NCBI GenBank assembly: GCA_030549495.1
Contig: JAUIRK010000768.1
Location: 1-64,000 of the forward strand
DNA: 64,000 bases
Direction: 5' to 3'
Source: Nectonema munidae
Lineage: Eukaryota; Nematomorpha; Nectonematoida; Nectonematidae
Part shown: piece by piece, positions 34,801 through 45,009 of the stretch
Layout: the number at the start of each line of letters is the position of its first letter
How positions within the stretch are numbered: the stretch's first letter is position 1
The notes under the pieces: model-generated
Databases searched by the model: none
Seen by the model: the letters and a program-made list of their open reading frames with translations, nothing else
What the model was told of the DNA's origin: nothing
Program-made: the position numbers and the translations under genes

Positions 34801-36559
34801 ACGATTCCGGGCATTTGCAATCCGAAAAAAATCATTAGAGAACGGAGTTGTCTGGATTATTGAAGTTTGAACTGAATGCTATTGTTCAATAAAACTTCTA
34901 AATTTGAAAAATAATAAATTAAAATTTTTGATAAACAAGTTTCTAAAATTCGTTTCAAAACATTGTTTTTTTTATACAATTTTAAGACATTCCGAAATTT
35001 AAAAAAGGTCTAAATGACTTAACGGTCACACTCGGAGAAAGCATCGTCTTAGACTGCACCATTTTTGATGCTCTGAATTTCAAAGTGGACTGGTACATAA
35101 ATGGAAAAAAGTTGGCCTCTTTGCTGGAAGATTCGTTCATACTCACTTCTCAGCGTCAAGTCTTAGTGATTAGGAGCATACAGATGCAAGACACCGGAAA
35201 GTACACATGTGTAGTTACCAATCCGCTTTACGCTATACGCAACACTGCCACAATTAAAGTCATTCAAAAAGGTAGCTGATTTATATGCTTTAACTGATTT
35301 GATCCCAGAAAAAGTAGACGACATTAAGTAATTTGATATAAAACCTCCCTAGAATCAAGATATCGTTTGCGTCATTTAAAAATTCGCGATGGAATCAAAA
35401 TATGTTATAATCTCGTCGTGTAAATTAACTTAGTCCTATTTTCTAGTATACTTATATTTCAGTTCAGATATACAGTGAGCTCTAAAAAGTGATTAGAATT
35501 AATTCTCTAAATGATCACGTATTGTTCAGAAGTGAGCATTTGTTTGAACTCTAGATATAAGAAAATGGGTGATGAATCCAAGGATCATCAAGAATCAAGG
35601 ATTCTTAGAAGAATTTATTCAATATTAATTAAATTTAAAAAGTGAAAGATTTTAGACATTTTTACTTGATAATGAAGGATTTTTGTATTTTCAAGAATCT
35701 CAGCGGGCGATTTAAACACAAAGCTTGAGGAAGCCTGCTCTAAGCTATCACTCACAATGATTGCTAACTTGTAAATTTATTGCATTTAGCTCAGCTCTTC
35801 TCAAACCCGAAAGTCATGATAGCCGTTGTAATGACGTCAATACTCTTTGGCTTGTTGATTGCTTCCCTCTGCATCCTATATTTCTGCATCTATCACGTCA
35901 AGAAGCGCAAAAGAATTCAGCAAACAACCACCACCCTCTCACCGCTTCCATTTTCTCGAAGCGCCTTCACCGACCGAAATCACCCACCCATGCATCACTC
36001 CTTTTTTGTGTCAGTGCCATTTTGCAAAAACTTTTACGCCACTTCCTCCATTCCAGGATATCTTCAGCATTCGAAATTGCGTGAGCAAATTCCGGTGGAC
36101 CAAAAATATGATCATTGTAGTCACCAATATTCAGGCTATCTTGATCCTCCTTTTTCCACTAAGATAAACAACGCGTATGCACAAAATCTTGTACTAAATT
36201 CCACTGATAACGATGACAACGTTATTTTATCCTCGCGGCTTGACAATTTCAACAAAACAGAAAATTCTGAACAAATTCCAAAGAATTTGAAGATTCCAAT
36301 CGAAACAAATCCCACCTTGAGCAGATATCAACTCGCTTTCTCCAAAATAAAGTCCCACTTTGCAAATCCTTTCCAGAAGAAAAGCATTCTGCAAAAGGTT
36401 AACTCCTCTACTGCCACGCCAAGTTCTTCTTCGCTATCCGTCAATTCCCTTTCTTCTTCATTCATATTCAGTAAAAATCTCACAGCAGACAGTCAAAAAT
36501 TTAATCAGATATTCTCAAATCATTCACATGAAAATGATTCCATGAAAGAGAAAAACTAG
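22305..36559 (+). CDS. LRIG: LRIG: leucine-rich repeats and Ig-like domains transmembrane protein (5' exon missing)
   Basis: Fourteen coding exons are placed by GT-AG sites and continuous phase: 22305-22376, 25147-25218, 25288-25425, 25948-26091, 27461-27604, 31226-31366, 31433-31576, 31630-31857, 31916-32213, 32271-32433, 33152-33384, 33657-33843, 34987-35271 and 35790-36559. They encode about 1005 residues: 15 LRRs, an LRR C-cap, three Ig domains, one membrane span and a tail. LRR count, Ig count and length agree with vertebrate LRIG proteins (human LRIG1 has about 1093 residues). LRIG proteins sit in the plasma membrane and modulate receptor tyrosine kinase and BMP signalling. Best family signatures are the LRR pair of exon 5 (LEVLKL, FWGLNNI) and Ig2 (PAARQQRM, AKNSAGTS). 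Kekkon-type proteins have one Ig and are excluded. Introns hold transposon relics. Confidence 0.92.
22565..23480 (-). pseudogene. hAT (Charlie-like) transposase relic in the first recognised LRIG intron
   Basis: The minus strand reads VDIAYHLN and LNLKLQGNG (23207-23401), then NHFPNLLDYL, FSPLGIDSASFELQL (about 23000), then GSTYLCEQSFSGM (about 22740), the hAT dimerisation motif, in the usual order. Just beyond, the plus strand at about 22568 reads CTCAGCAAACTTTTGAAG then GAGCCA, similar to the Charlie-type terminus CAGCAAACTTTTTCTGTAAA. Frames are broken in many places. It lies antisense to LRIG. Confidence 0.6.
23490..23830 (-). pseudogene. Tc1/mariner-like transposase N-terminus relic
   Basis: On the minus strand a helix-turn-helix-like start (RLVTQNGITLSDVAKIT) is followed by RAGENRAKKLNEEHMNFI and then ITLDILKSKIKEKYGF. 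This pattern of paired-type HTH, basic linker and second HTH is that of Tc1-like N-termini (KLTEEQxxxI...ITLxxLxxxL). Stops interrupt it and no DDE domain follows. The family is assigned by motif shape only. Confidence 0.4.
24480..24830 (+). repeat. Old interspersed repeat with a GGATGCTCTTCCTGACGCC core
   Basis: The stretch is richer in GC than the intron around it and contains CCGGATGCTCTTCCTGACG then CCAACC. Near-identical cores (GGATGCCCTTCCTAACGCC) are, from memory, frequent in mollusc and other invertebrate repeats. There is no ORF. The type (SINE tail, LINE tail or other) is undetermined. Confidence 0.35.
27990..28400 (+). pseudogene. hAT transposase N-terminal fragment (TTF/ZMYM-type zinc finger)
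   Basis: Two frames together show the TTF-type finger region of hAT proteins: GRPWLEF, KKAAFCFTCRNFS, ETFTKNGFTNWKDAL and FNKHEKSLNH. ZMYM1-like and related transposases have the same series. The catalytic part is not found downstream. It lies in the LRIG intron, sense to the gene. Confidence 0.6.
28987..29294 (-). repeat. Dispersed repeat, copy B (about 308 bp)
   Basis: This is the inverted partner of 13654-13963, with clear identity along nearly the whole length and about 15 to 25 scattered differences by eye. The shared boundaries define the element. Confidence 0.75.
29750..30300 (+). other. Intronic stretch without a recognised element
   Basis: Two ORFs of 80 codons (29749-29991 and 30037-30279) match nothing I know. 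Local GC rises near 29805-29865. Confidence 0.35.
30408..30620. mobile_element. Possible pogo/Tc1-type element end
   Basis: From TACAGCAAAATCTG, the sequence runs CTTAACAGTCA, ACAACGGTCA, ATACCGGCCACTT, a series of spaced GGTCA-like motifs that is common at the ends of arthropod pogo-like elements. A TA precedes the CAG. No partner end was found. Confidence 0.3.
31916..35271 (+). CDS. LRIG: LRIG exons encoding the LRR C-cap and three Ig domains
   Basis: Exon 9 (31916-32213) carries the cap FLCDCNLIWLNDWI with further cysteines in SCAYP and SFSCKK, then the first Ig strand with WNLTCSA. Exon 10 begins with the Ig1 tryptophan strand ITWKKDG and holds an acidic, Tyr/Asn-rich insert (GSSDDMDNDYYSNHNYY). 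Exon 11 closes Ig1 (DDGSYQCIF) and opens Ig2 (AKLECGA). Exon 12 finishes Ig2 (ISWLKD, DSGIYTCVA). Exon 13 is all of Ig3 (IVLDCTI, VDWYING, DTGKYTCVV). All three Ig domains keep both cysteines and the tryptophan. Confidence 0.9.
35790..36559 (+). CDS. LRIG: LRIG last exon: membrane span and cytoplasmic tail
   Basis: After a TTTAG acceptor the frame gives a hydrophobic span (VMIAVVMTSILFGLLIASL and beyond) followed by a basic stop-transfer HVKKRKR. The tail of about 210 residues is rich in Ser, Asn and Lys and ends SMKEKN at TAG (36557-36559). I see no kinase or known docking motif, and the tail does not obviously align with vertebrate LRIG tails. Other plus-strand frames at 35761-36545 are shadows. 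Confidence 0.85.
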
Positions 36560-36920
36560 AATTTAAAGAAAAGAGATCCTAAATTTAACCGGATTTTTAT
36601 GCCAGTCGTGCTGTTGTTTTGAACTGATTATTTTCACAGATCGGTGTCAGATTTTGGCTCACAAGATGCAAGCTAAAGACGACATACACCATTTCAGGGA
36701 TGGATCATACAAATTTATTCTCACTATTCTAAATGTCTCTATTTTGTTATTTGATGAGATGATACACAGAGTATATAGAAGATAATAATGATAATATATA
36801 GTCTTTCATTCGTTTTATAATTTTTATATTCAAATTTTACAAACCCTTTGTATTTAGAGGTAACACACACAGTGCAACATACGCATTTATATTTTAATTT
36901 GTATACTGTTTGATTTATTT

Positions 36921-36926
36921 AATAAA
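36921..36926 (+). terminator. LRIG polyadenylation signal
   Basis: The first clear AATAAA after the LRIG stop codon, 362 bases downstream. Confidence 0.5.
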
Positions 36927-36929
36927 ATT

Positions 36930-38100
36930 GATACTTGCCATGTATTTTTTAACATGATACTTGGTCTTTACGCTGGCTTAGATTCTTTAACCCATAACCG
37001 TTTATATTTTATTAAGGCTTCTACACCCCCTCCCCCCCCCCCCCCTTATTTCTTAAATAATAATCTTTGAGCGCGTCCGTTTTGACGTAATTTTTTAATA
37101 TATTTTCATATTATTATTTGAGTCGATTTATCACTAAAAATTTTATAAACTCATCATTTCCTTTAAATTTTATGTTTAATGCTTAAATTCTTTTAACTAA
37201 TATTACGTTTATATTCTTGAACTTAGATTAAGAATCTCTTAATTCTATTTATGTTTGCTTTTTTACTACGACGCAAAGCTTAAAAGAAAATGAGAAATTG
37301 TCGCAAATAAATCACGTATACGCATTGAACTGGAAAAACAAGAGAACCGAGTTAGTCGCATATCATTTTACTGCTGTGTTTTATTTAAACGTAAAGACAG
37401 GAGACGATACCACATCATCATCATTCTCTGCTCTAAGACCGTGTGCTGAAAAATAGAGAGGCTAAATATGAATTATAAAAAAAATTGAATAGTTTATCTT
37501 GGGTATCAAATTTTCTAAATCTAAGTGGACCTTTATCCACTTCCAGTGAGAAAGCATAATGATGTATAGATTCCTATAAAAAAAAATGAACAATACTAAG
37601 TTCATTGCTCAACCGTAAAAATTCATTGCTAACAAAATGGGAAAAATTACATTTGTTTATAAAATTTAGTTCAAAAAGAGTTAATTTCTTCGTTTTTTTC
37701 AACTTCATCCAGTCTACCAGTTGTGTACAGCAACATCTCCACGAAAAACTTTCATAATGCCATATGCAGGTTTTGCAGCTGGATGTGATTTCTGGCGACA
37801 AGCGCAGTTTTCGACGATAGCCTTCAACCAAATAGATCCATCTCTGCAAGGCACTAAGGTGATTTAGCCGGCCAGTCGAGACCGTTGAACGCGAGATCGA
37901 TCGCGAATCCAGATGTCTGTTTGATGTGTGCAGCAAGACTATTGATTTAGATCTCCAGGAGTCAACTTGGGCGACTGCTCTAACTGCAAAAGTACTACTT
38001 GTCTACAATCTACATACACCGGACACCTGTTTATTAGTGTTAGCTACTCATCATTTGTAATTCTGTGATATTTCACTAAAAACTAATTTCTGTTTATTTT
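36930..38100. other. Intergenic stretch after LRIG
   Basis: A C-rich tract lies at about 37027-37046. A minus-strand frame at 37574-37936 is open for 120 codons but is not recognised. Nothing else is supported. Confidence 0.4.
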
Positions 38101-38109
38101 ATTTTTAAC

Positions 38110-39560
38110 TTAGGACCATCTCGGCATGGGTATCGGAAGGATACGAATGAAATTTTCCGATGCAATTCGGATATTTAAAAAAACACGACTCTCACGATTC
38201 CCGATTAATCGTCCCGGCATTCCTTTAGATATTATATACAAGATTTACACAGGTTCAAGAGTTGGTATTTGTGATCCACCTGCAGACCTTGATTTTTGAA
38301 ATTTTTCACCCATTATACTAAAAAGTTTTCTCAATTCTGGCAATCATTAACTTGCTACCAATATAGAAACTGTGTTGAAAGAACGTGCTTCGAAATTTAA
38401 GTATTTTTCCGTGCCTATTGATGAAAGTACTGACCTGGCAAATACATCCGAACTTGCCGTTTTTGTACGTCGAATTGATGACGATTTCAATATCACAGAA
38501 GAAATTCTTGGTCTTCAAGCCATGAAAAACACCACCACTGGAAAGGATATTTTTCAAGAATTGAAAATGTTAATGGCTAAATTTAATCTCCATTTTGAAA
38601 ACTTCATTGTTTAGCAACAGATGGTGCCCCTGCAATGGTTCGTAATAAAGTTGGCTTAACTTCTAAAATTTAAAAGGAGTTAACTTCTATGGACATAGAC
38701 ACAAAAGATTTTTTCACGTTTCACTTCATAATTCACCAAGAGAATTTGTGCACCAAGTCCCTAAAATTTGAACACGTTATGCCTAGAGTAGTTTTGAGTA
38801 TCAATTTTATAAAATCTCGCGCATTAAATCACCCACAGTTTAATGAATTTCTTGAGAATGTCGAGGCAGAATATAGAGATTTCGTTTACTACTGTGTGGC
38901 ACGATGGTTAAGGAAAGGAAAAATGATTTTATGATCCTAGGAGTGAAATTTTCCAATTTATGGATTGCAATTAAGTGATGATGGCTGGGTACGGGATCTC
39001 ACTTTTCTTGTTGACTTTACTTCATACCTGAATGGCTTGAATTCAAAATTGCAAAGAAAGGGACAATTTGTTCATCAGTTGTACCGTCATATCCGAACAT
39101 TCCAAAACGAAATTCAACTGTGGGAAAAACAGCTGAGAAATTGTAATACTTTCCATTTCCTTAAATTGGTGCAAAGCAGACTGCACTTCCTATGTTGATG
39201 AGCTTATATCAATTCACAAAGAATCCATAAGTATATTTCAATTCACAAGAAACGAATCTACGTGTTTTCTCTTCACCATTTGATATGAATGTTGAGGAAG
39301 CTCCAGAGTAGATGAAATTGATTGAAAGGAAATGAAGATTTGAGAAGAAAAATATATTATTCGTCACTGGAGTTTTACAAAAAATCTACCTAAAGAAGCT
39401 TTCCACAGGATCACAGATTTTGCAAAAAAAAAATGTCACTATTTCGGAGTACTTATATATGTGAGCAGTAGTTTACAAAAATGAAATATGCAAAATCAAA
39501 AAGAAGATCAAGGCTGACGGACAATCATCTTGAAAATAACCTAAGAGCAGCCGCCTCCAG
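38110..39560 (+). pseudogene. hAT transposase relic (GTF2IRD2/ZBED-like)
   Basis: Three plus-strand frames (38372-38614, 38689-38934, 38965-39198) give successive hAT blocks: FKYFSVPIDESTDLANTSE, the first catalytic region; TTTGKDIFQEL and an out-of-frame ATDGAPAMV; HFIIHQENLCTKSLKF; VNFIKSRALNHPQFNEFL; and SYLNGLNSKLQRKGQ with the conserved QLWEKQL-type stretch. The order matches GTF2IRD2-type domesticated transposases. Frameshifts separate the pieces and no target duplication was found. Confidence 0.7.
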
Positions 39561-39870
39561 CATTTCACCAAACATTGAGACACTGGTAACTAAACACCAA
39601 TTCCAAATTTCGCATTAGAATGAGGTTTGTTACCATTTTTCTTACAAAACAATGTGTTTCAGTAAATAATTTTTCTCATATGTAATAATAATTCTACTAA
39701 ACTATGTGTTTCAAAAAATATTCTCAGCTTTTACTATTTTTCTTCCTGAACCTTTCTATTATAATTAAATAATCAAAATATAAAATCATATTGATAAAAA
39801 TTAGTAGTTTAATAAATGTTTACATATTTTGTAAATCTATAATTAGGGCAATATAATGCATGCTTTACAG

Positions 39871-41946
39871 CAGTGTTTCCCAAACTTTTTCAGACCAACG
39901 CCCACCAAAGTTTCAAAAACTTTTCTAACGCCCCCTATTAAAAAATTGATACACAAATACATAAAAATATTTTCATAAAAAATTAGATATATGCTTTTTT
40001 CTTTTTGAATGCGATGGATGAGTTGGTGTATTTGGTTCTATGCTGCTGAGAAGAAGTCTTAAGTCGCCTCGGCTTGCGATTTGATAACGATTTGATTTCG
40101 GAAATTTACAGGAATGCAAGGTTGAATCCAAAAGGTTTGATATGATTGTTTGAAGAGAGGCTTCAACTCGAAGTCATTTTTTAAGAGAATCAATTCTTCT
40201 TGCGTTTCACAATTTGTTTCTTCTGTTGTATCATAAAGAAAAGGATTGATGAGGCAGGCAGGTATAGATCATGATATCTAAATGTCATGTTTTTGTGTAG
40301 AAAGGTCAAATGCTCACAATAAACAAAGAGATCATCTATTGTAAGACAATCAAACGTCAAGTCTTTTTGAGCATATTCAAATTTGAAAATTGGGATAGCT
40401 TTCCACGAACAATATTTTGTCTGAAAAGTGAGAGTTTTTCAATGAATGCAGATTTTTTTGACTCGTGCAGATTTAGCTCGTTAAATATGGTGAACTGGTC
40501 TGTCAAGTAGGCCACATCACTTTTGCAAGCCATGAGCTCATCACTTAGCGAAGCACATTTATTTTCTCTGAGAAAAGTTATGATTTTCTCAAATAAAGAG
40601 TAAAACCGCTTCAACGAATTTCCTCTTGATAATAACCATCGTACTTCGGTGTGTAAAAGAAGGCGATCAAGTTCTTCATTGTTGTCTTTGCAAAGTTGAC
40701 GAAATAATCGCGAGTTGAGAGAATTACATTTTATTTTGTTCACTGCTGATATAATGCTATCAAGAGATTTATGAAGACGTTCATTCAAGTTTTTGCAACT
40801 AAGTGCTGACGATGAATAACACAGTGAACCGTGAGACAATTGGGAGCATGTTTCTTTTTTAAAAAGCAAGGAAACCTTTGTCTTCACATTAAGGCTGGAG
40901 CTCCATCAGTAGAACAAGCAACGATATTACTCAAAGGAATTTCCTTCTTTTTGAAAAACGCATAAACTTTATTGAAAATTGATTCGCCTTTAGTGTCAGT
41001 TTCAAGTTCATCAACAAAAAAAACTCTTGTGAAACTTTTCCATCTAATGAAACGGACATACGCCAAAAGCAATGCTTGATTACCTGTAAGAGTAGATTCG
41101 TCCAACTGCAAACTGAATTGTTGACTTTTGAGCGTCTCATAAAGTTTCTTCAATATTGCACGCCTCATCAATTCTTCTTTGTACTGAATTATTACTAAGT
41201 GGATTTGAATTCAAAATAGTTTTGGGAAAAGAATGATACACTACAGTACTGAGAACTTCTTCTATAGCTGGTAAAATAAGTTGTTCTCCAATTGTGTGAG
41301 GTTTCCCTGATTTAGCAATCAATTTTGAAATATTGTATGAACAAACAAGCCCATCATCACGCTTTTGTCATAAACGATAAAATTTGATTCCGGTTATTAA
41401 ATTTTTCACGAAAGTTTTTGAAATATGAAATTTTTTCATTTGCTTTGTTTGAATGCATTTTGTTCAAATGTTCGGGAAGCCTGGGTTGTTTCATTGCTTC
41501 ATTTGAAAATACCTTTTCGCGAAGGAGACACATGGTCTGTTGTTCATAATTAAAAATGGAATAAACTCAAACTTAAGATACTCAACGTTATACTGTCGAC
41601 ACTTTTTCTTTGAACTTTCTGCCATTTTCAAAATCTGTGAATAATGTGCAAGCTATGTGCACGTGAGGCGAATAAAAAGGTCAGCGAAAAATATCAGAAA
41701 CATGTGGCGAGAAGTACACATCATACAAAAGCTTTTGTGAAAGCTCTTCTATTTACACATGTTGAATGTATTATTCCGAGTTATCACGGGTTTCAATGTT
41801 CTCGTGAGCTTAAAAATAATTATATGGAAAATTCTACAGCGCCCCTTGCGCGACTCTAACGCTCCCTATCTCGAGCAAAACATTTGACGCCCCTTGTGTC
41901 TTGATAACGCCCCTAGGGGGCGCTACCGCCCCTTTGGGAAACACTG
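39871..41946 (-). mobile_element. Complete-ended hAT transposon, 2,076 bp, perfect 8-bp duplication
   Basis: The left end is CAGTGTTTCCCAAACTTTTT; the right end, read inwards, is CAGTGTTTCCCAAAGGGGCG, giving a 14-bp perfect terminal inverted repeat. CTTTACAG flanks both sides (39863-39870 and 41947-41954). The 8-bp duplication and CAGTG ends are diagnostic of hAT. A transposase relic lies inside on the minus strand. GC-rich palindromic sequence (CGCCCCTAGGGGGCG) lies just inside the right end. Confidence 0.9.
40357..41625 (-). pseudogene. hAT transposase (ZBED5/SCAND3-like) of the 39871-41946 element, broken
   Basis: The likely ATG at 41625 opens MAESSKKKCRQYNVEYLKFE, the usual N-terminus before a BED finger. 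The finger itself is mostly deleted, leaving EAMKQPRLPEHLNKMHSNK in another frame. The catalytic part follows: FSLQLDESTLTGNQALLL, TDTKGESIF, NIVACSTDGAPALM (40884-41171), then LLHTEVRWLLSRGNSLKRF and ELMACKSDVAYLTDQF (40357-40887). The hAT dimerisation domain is absent: sequence between 40357 and the left end shows only scattered remnants. At least three frame changes are present. Confidence 0.75.
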
Positions 41947-41959
41947 CTTTACAGTATAC

Positions 41960-42260
41960 ATTTTCCTTGTATATATTGTAATTTTCACTTATAACAAATT
42001 CAGTTCAGAAATTTGAATGAAACCAAGCTAAAATTCATCTCATTTCTTGATCATCTCTTTGCCAATCTTGATAATATTTTCGAAGAGCTACACAGTAAAA
42101 AAATGAATGAGAAATAGCTATTATAAAAACTTCAATAAATTGATATAGAAAAAATTTAACGAATATCTTAGCAACAAATATCCAAAATTGAAATTTTATT
42201 CGTGCAAAAATATTACGTTTCTCAGTTCATACATACGAGAAGAGTTTTTTCATGGTAATG
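41960..42260. other. Non-coding stretch
   Basis: Nothing recognised between the hAT element and the first SINE copy. Confidence 0.4.
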
Positions 42261-42267
42261 GTACCGT

Positions 42268-42377
42268 AGGGTGTTTTCATCGAAAAGGCACAATTGACCG
42301 CTTGTATCGAACTATGAGGAAGGCAAGCTTGATGTAGAATCGAATCCAGCATCTAACCAACCATACTCACGCCCCTT
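42268..42377 (-). mobile_element. tRNA-derived SINE, copy 1
   Basis: On the minus strand: A-box-like TGGTTAGATGCTGG (about 42359-42346), B-box-like GGATTCGATTC (about 42347-42337), then the body CATCAAGCTTGCCTTCCTC, TTCGATACAAGCGGTCAATT and GTGCCTTTTCGATGAAAACA. The body words recur in the other four copies. Confidence 0.7.
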
Positions 42378-42544
42378 TGTCTTCACATTAATATGAAAAT
42401 TGTAAAAAAAATTTCAAAGATTTTTTTATAAAAAATCTCTCAGGATTAACTGCTACTAAATCTTGCATTAAAAAAACCAGGCCACTAATAAATTTATCCT
42501 CAAAAATCTGACCCCAAATCGATATCAGTTTGACACTCCTGAAA

Positions 42545-42632
42545 AAATCTATTTGAGGCCAGATTCGATCCAGCGTCAAGCCTTTTTGGCTCATAATTCG
42601 ATAGAAGTGTGCAATTGCGCCTGATCGACCGT
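42545..42632 (+). mobile_element. tRNA-derived SINE, copy 2 (5' truncated)
   Basis: B-box-like AGATTCGATCC (42561-42571) followed by GCGTCAAGCC, CTCATAATTCGATAGAAG and GCAATTGCGCCT. The A box is not visible. Confidence 0.55.
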
Positions 42633-43297
42633 TATCTTTAATCATCTGAGCAAATAGTGTAGAATCTAGAAGAGCTTGATCTTTCCATCAAAAGTAGTTA
42701 TGTTTTGCATGCAGAGGCGCAGATGTGAAGTTTAAGCCTTAGCTATATTTTGTGTTTCTTGAGTCTGAGTGGAATGCAGAAAATTAACACAGATTTGACA
42801 CGCATACATGTAATTAAGTTTCTTTGAACCGATTGGTCTGGGAAATGTCAGTGAACATTTTTTTTTACTTTTTTGCTAGTCAGGGGGAGAAATTTAGGTT
42901 TAGTTGAACGAACACTTTTGAAGCCGTAAATTTGTGAATAAATAATGTGTTGGTAAACGGCAAATTTATAAAGTTATGAAAATGAAGAATATTTTTTGTT
43001 AAAAAATTGTAAAACTACCAAACATTAATTATACTCAAGTTTGTAAATGTATACTACATACACTTTCTTAGAGATCAGCCGCTCTTGGAATCTGTTTCCC
43101 CTTGTACTAATTCTGATGACCGCGCTGACTATAAATGCAATATAGCAATGTTTTAAAGAGTTCTGAATCTTTTCAGAGATATAAACCGTTTAAGAAGAAT
43201 TTTTGGGACTAATCGCCTGCTCTCTTTATCTTTATTTTCATATGAAAATTCCATTTACGTCAATAACTAATAATTTAGTGCAAGCTGTGTATCAATC

Positions 43298-43412
43298 ATC
43301 TAGGGATGCGTGGCTTTCTAATTAGAAAGTCTTTGGTTTGAATCCGATATAAGACCTTCTTTGATCTTAGTTCGATACAAGCGGATCAATGGTGTCTTCT
43401 CAATGAAATTAT
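43298..43412 (+). mobile_element. tRNA-derived SINE, copy 3
   Basis: B-box-like GGTTTGAATCC (about 43334-43344), then TTAGTTCGATACAAGCGGAT, CAATGGTGTCTTCTCAATGA. It lies in the presumed 3' region of SLC25A26, antisense to it. Confidence 0.6.
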
Positions 43413-43595
43413 TCCCACGAAACATTAACCAATAGAATGGACATAAATTCATGGTATGGAGGGAGTTGATCACTAAATATTCTGACCCCACAACCGTCAA
43501 TGTAGATATATTGCGATTTAAAATAAACTGAAAAAGGTAGACAGCATTTTACAAGGAAATTGTGATAAAAGCATTTTGAAAATAGAATTGTCAGA

Positions 43596-44438
43596 CTAAG
43601 GAGTTGTTGTGAGGAAGCATTTAAGAGTATCATACACGCCTAAGAAAATGCCGCCACCAACAGAAATCCATAAAACACGAGGCGCGACCCCAGAAAACAA
43701 AGATTTGACGCCCTCTGTCACCACAATGTGCTTGAGCATTTGCCAAGGATTTAAGCTCTTCAAGGAGGAGTCATGTGCCTCAAGAACAATCCTCGTTTTG
43801 ACGACATCGATGGGGGTTGTCAGTGCTGCAGCAACACCACCCGAGATGCACCCACAAACCATGGACACTGCAGAATTGTGGCCCACCGTGGATTTGCCAG
43901 AAATAGGAGGTAGAGAAGAAATGGTGATCTTCAAGCTTTCCCATAGCGGATACTGAATCATGGCAAAGGGAATCTCTCTGAAGAGTGCGGGCTGCAGACC
44001 ACGGTAGAATCCGCCAGGTCCCTCATTCCTAACAACTTCTTTCACAACATATGGGATAGAGAGGCGCGTATTCACTTGCTGGCGTTGTTTAACCACGTCA
44101 ATGGGAACGCGGACGAAACAAGCCAAGCTTTCTGCAAATGTGGCACAAAGGACATTTCGCTGCAAGATGGAGGAGGGGTGAGTGGAGGTGACATTTTGGT
44201 CAAAAAATTTCTTAGAACTTTCATACGCCAAGAAAAAGGAAGCAGCTGATGGAATCGAACCGACAGCCACCACACCAAACCCTGAATATAACTTTGTCAG
44301 GCGTAAGGAGGAGGAAGAGATTTTTGATTGTAAGCGCGTTTTAATTGTATCTAGTGGAAAGAGAATGGCATCCACTGTCGCCCCAGCAAGGCCACCACTG
44401 ACAAAGTGAACTAAGACATCCCCATCACTTGGCATCAT
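43596..44438 (-). CDS. SLC25A26: SLC25A26: mitochondrial S-adenosylmethionine carrier
   Basis: A single uninterrupted exon encodes 280 residues, the normal length (human about 274). It is a three-repeat mitochondrial carrier of the inner membrane that exchanges cytosolic S-adenosylmethionine for matrix S-adenosylhomocysteine, feeding mitochondrial methylation. Signature motifs stand at the end of helix 1 of each repeat: PLDTIKTR (28-35), PIDVVKQR (112-119) and PIDVVKTR (209-216). SAM-carrier hallmarks are LFPLDTIKTRLQS, LREIPF-like FREIPFAMIQYPLWESLK (153-170) and GGGIFLGVYD. The start MMPSDGD puts the first helix in register. The gene has no introns, unlike the vertebrate gene. It is convergent with LRIG. 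The nearest downstream AATAAA on this strand is at 43236-43231. Confidence 0.95.
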   Translation of the reverse strand: MMPSDGDVLVHFVSGGLAGATVDAILFPLDTIKTRLQSKISSSSLRLTKLYSGFGVVAVGSIPSAASFFLAYESSKKFFDQNVTSTHPSSILQRNVLCATFAESLACFVRVPIDVVKQRQQVNTRLSIPYVVKEVVRNEGPGGFYRGLQPALFREIPFAMIQYPLWESLKITISSLPPISGKSTVGHNSAVSMVCGCISGGVAAALTTPIDVVKTRIVLEAHDSSLKSLNPWQMLKHIVVTEGVKSLFSGVAPRVLWISVGGGIFLGVYDTLKCFLTTTP

Positions 44439-44449
44439 TTATATGAATG

Positions 44450-44990
44450 TAGAAAGAACATTTTTGAAGTGGCACTAAAATAAAGAAAAAAATAAATGCT
44501 TATAAAACACAAAGTATTACTGCTTTATGCTCTATTAACTTTATTTGATCCAGAGTAGATGCGAGAAAATAGCGTGGATGCGTGCATAAGTGGAGATACC
44601 ATTTGTGGGTTACTTATACTGAAGCCTTTAAAAAATCATAAAGAAGCTTTCCATAAGTTCATATGAACTTACTTGCAGCATTGAAAACTGTTTATTTGTT
44701 CTAATTGTACTATATGAAGTATGCTTATCAGTTACTATTCATTTTCTTCTCATTTTTGTAATTTAGGTTATCCCATTGAAGTAATGGATCCATCTTTTTG
44801 GGGTAATAATAATTAACTGCAAATTCATCGATCAGTAAATTCGTCGATGAGTGAATTGATTAAAAATTATAAAACATGCAAAGTTTTGTACACACACAAA
44901 TATACATAGATACAAATATTTATACTTAAAAGATTTCAAAGTTGTTTTCAACTCGCTAAATTTTTATACTTTTTTGAACAGGAGATTCAG
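44450..44990. other. Region upstream of SLC25A26, non-coding
   Basis: No TATA box at a clear spacing, no ORF. A short duplication TCATCGATCAGTAAATTCG / TCGTCGATGAGTGAATTGA lies at about 44826-44862. Confidence 0.35.
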
Positions 44991-45009
44991 CACAAAACAA
45001 AACTTGTTC

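Noticed and set aside
36360-36545. Alternative frames over the last LRIG exon (also 35761-36167)
   Set aside because: The frame in phase with exon 13 carries the membrane span and runs to a stop; the others are shadows.
37574-37936. Minus-strand 120-codon frame; an alternative frame reads DWPAKSP, reminiscent of the mariner/Tc1 motif before the last catalytic residue
   Set aside because: Only one short motif fits and no flanking transposase blocks were found in any frame.
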